Shown here: positions 4,790-6,191 of the stretch, piece by piece | Layout of the letters: every line of letters starts with the position of its first letter | How positions within the stretch are numbered: the first letter of the stretch is position 1 | Assembly (NCBI GenBank): GCA_024641365.1 | Contig: JAHEDF010000249.1 | Location: forward strand, 1 to 6,191 | Length of the DNA stretch: 6,191 nucleotides | Reading direction: 5' to 3' | Origin: Planctomycetota bacterium | GTDB lineage: Bacteria > Planctomycetota > UBA11346 | Program-made: the position numbers and the translations under genes | Notes under the pieces: model-generated | What the model was told of the DNA's origin: nothing | The model's input: the letters and a program-made list of their open reading frames with translations, nothing else | Databases searched by the model: none

Positions 4790-6191
4790 GTGCGTGCATC
4801 TCGATTAGTACCCGTCTTACTCGCTCTTTGTACGGTCCGACTCTGCATGGGAGTCGAACCCGTCGTGGCCACCCCTTTTGATGTGCGGCACGATGCCAAT
4901 GAATTACTAGAGGATATGCGCCTACGCCGAGGAGATGTCGGTAGTATTTTAGAGCGCGTGCAACAACTATTAGCGACTCATGGCGACAACATGATTGTGC
5001 ATGGTGATATATGTGCGCCTATTTCTGAGCTATTTGCTATTAAATTAAAAGAGCACAATTTTACAGAGGTATTTGTTCGTACTTATAATGGCATTGCTGA
5101 ACGCCGATTAAAAGATGCGATTGCTGAGCGAGCCAGCGAAGCAGAATTACGTACGATTGCTTTATCCTACCCAGGGACTCCAGCTGCACGTGACGCTTGG
5201 CAATGGTTAGCTGACGCGGCTTGGGATTCTGGACGCCTTGGCTTATATCTTGATTACGCTCGTCGTTCAGGAGAAGCACAGCACAAAGAATTATCTGCCC
5301 GCTTAGGGGCTGCCAACAAATTATTAACGCCAAATAATTCTCTTGATTTGCCAACTACATTAGATGGCCTCGAAGAAATGTGGCGCATCGATTTGCTCGA
5401 CGCTATAGCGGGATCAGGCCCTGCCCCCATCCAAAATGATCGCTCTTTGCGGCGCTTGCGGCGCGGGCAATTGCCGCCACAGCGATTTTCTATCACGACA
5501 TCAAATGGTGAATTGTCTGCTGCGAGCGATGGTCAACGGATGTTCTTATTTGATCATTTAATTGGTCGTTTAGTTGGAGATATACGTACATTAGGAAGCA
5601 CCCAAATGGGTGTTTTAGGGAGTCGCCCAGCAGCAATACGAAATGGATTTGTTGGTTTAGGATGGGTAGAGGATCATGCCGTCCTAATGGCATTGGACCG
5701 CCTCGGCGAAGTTAAATGGCGCACAAATTCGCCATCCTTTGGCAGCTTTCCGACTTTGTCAGCACCAATTGTCATGGATGATTTGGTGGTATTTGCTGCC
5801 CTTGGAATCAGCAATAATGAAGGCGCTGAATTGCGTGCACTTGCCTTCCGAGCTGATAATGGTCGGCCCGTATGGAATACGTTAGTAACGCGTATTGCAT
5901 TGCCTCGACAAATGTTGTTTGCCGGAAGTGAATTTGGTTTATCAGCACCAACTATTACTAAACATAATGGTGGGTTGATGATACTCTCTAATAAAGGAAT
6001 ATTGGCCCGCGTCGGAATTGATGGAAATGTAACACGATTATGGACGTATCCCAGTATTGGTGATGAATTTGATGATGGATTTGGAAATCGCTCCACCCCT
6101 ACCCGTCTCGGGTCTGTAATTTGCGACGGTACTTGGTTAGCGGCAAGTCCAATAGATAGTCCTGGGGTTGTTTTATTAATGGGACCAGACG
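4790..6191 (+). CDS. Exported PQQ/BamB-like beta-propeller protein (3' end outside window)
   Basis: The frame is open from 4721, after a TGA at 4718-4720, to the window end. GTG 4790 is the first usual start codon in it. It gives a signal peptide: basic RASR, a hydrophobic core (LVPVLLALCTVRLCMG) and a likely cut after VVA at about residue 27. The alternative ATG 4847 would destroy the hydrophobic core. About 467 residues are visible. Residues 33-180 are mostly helical and include SYPGTPAARDAWQWLADAAWDSGR, a TPR-like pair of helices often seen before the propeller in planctomycete proteins of this type. From about 240 onwards come repeated propeller strands: LMALDRLGEVKWRTN, then SAPIVMDDLVVFAAL with LRALAFRADNGRPVWNT, then SAPTITKHNGGLMILS with ARVGIDGNVTRLWTY. 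The repeated A-x-D-x-x-G-x-x-x-W blade endings define the PQQ-like fold. Such domains usually act as protein-binding scaffolds, less often as quinoprotein dehydrogenases. No PQQ-ligand or active-site set was seen, so a non-enzymatic envelope role is more likely. Confidence 0.85.
   Translation, partial: MRASRLVPVLLALCTVRLCMGVEPVVATPFDVRHDANELLEDMRLRRGDVGSILERVQQLLATHGDNMIVHGDICAPISELFAIKLKEHNFTEVFVRTYNGIAERRLKDAIAERASEAELRTIALSYPGTPAARDAWQWLADAAWDSGRLGLYLDYARRSGEAQHKELSARLGAANKLLTPNNSLDLPTTLDGLEEMWRIDLLDAIAGSGPAPIQNDRSLRRLRRGQLPPQRFSITTSNGELSAASDGQRMFLFDHLIGRLVGDIRTLGSTQMGVLGSRPAAIRNGFVGLGWVEDHAVLMALDRLGEVKWRTNSPSFGSFPTLSAPIVMDDLVVFAALGISNNEGAELRALAFRADNGRPVWNTLVTRIALPRQMLFAGSEFGLSAPTITKHNGGLMILSNKGILARVGIDGNVTRLWTYPSIGDEFDDGFGNRSTPTRLGSVICDGTWLAASPIDSPGVVLLMGPD
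4838..4856. repeat. Short inverted repeat inside the signal-peptide coding region
   Basis: CGACTC (4838-4843) and GAGTCG (4851-4856) form a perfect 6-bp stem with a 7-base loop. It lies about 50 bases into the beta-propeller gene and holds the alternative ATG 4847 in its loop. It may form an mRNA hairpin near the start of translation, or be chance. Confidence 0.35.

Noticed and set aside
4838..4870. Sequence resembling a minus-strand tRNA T-arm (GGGTTCGACTCCC)
   Set aside because: Only three contiguous T-stem pairs form, there is a C-A mismatch, and no matching acceptor strand or anticodon arm is found in the 70 bases where the body should lie. The region reads as a good signal peptide on the plus strand.
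5061..6096. Several minus-strand open frames of 66-140 codons opposite the beta-propeller gene
   Set aside because: They have no recognisable domains, and they lie opposite a continuous plus-strand frame with signal peptide and propeller repeats, so they are shadows of it.

Overview
The window looks like chromosomal DNA of a Gram-negative bacterium. The best guess is the PVC group (Planctomycetota, Lentisphaerota or relatives). That guess rests on the gene mix: a run of oversized, Trp/Asn-rich pseudopilin-like proteins, plus a secreted PQQ-type beta-propeller with a helical N-terminal part, a combination common in those phyla. Weak or absent Shine-Dalgarno sites and moderately AT-leaning, TTA-rich codon use fit but do not prove it. 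No rRNA, tRNA, mobile element or CRISPR array was seen.

Left part (2-3424, plus strand): three closely spaced genes reading the same way. The first enters from outside the window and ends in a basic segment reminiscent of GspJ-type minor pseudopilins. The second has a textbook class III prepilin signal (G/FTLIE) and a Shine-Dalgarno site fused to the stop of the first gene. Its reading frame is broken near 1980, so the protein lies in two overlapping frames (1308-2018 and 1942-2403). The third has a GspK/PilX-like hydrophobic N-terminus without Glu5. Together they look like the minor-pilin part of a type II secretion or type IV pilus-like machine.

Middle part (3426-4655, minus strand): two genes transcribed towards the pseudopilin cluster. 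A small HAD-fold hydrolase comes first, then a PlsC-family 1-acylglycerol-3-phosphate acyltransferase with all its main motifs. They are 18 bp apart and probably one operon, possibly acting in glycerophospholipid synthesis. The acyltransferase stop and the third pseudopilin stop are one base apart, with no convincing terminator between them.

Right part (4656-6191): a short divergent intergenic region, then a plus-strand gene that runs off the window. It begins with a signal peptide (GTG start at 4790), continues with a helical region of roughly 150 residues, and then has PQQ/BamB-like beta-propeller repeats. It is probably an exported, envelope-located protein. The most notable items are the frameshifted pilin gene, the unusually large pseudopilin set, and the HAD protein that lacks the usual second catalytic aspartate and sits beside PlsC.
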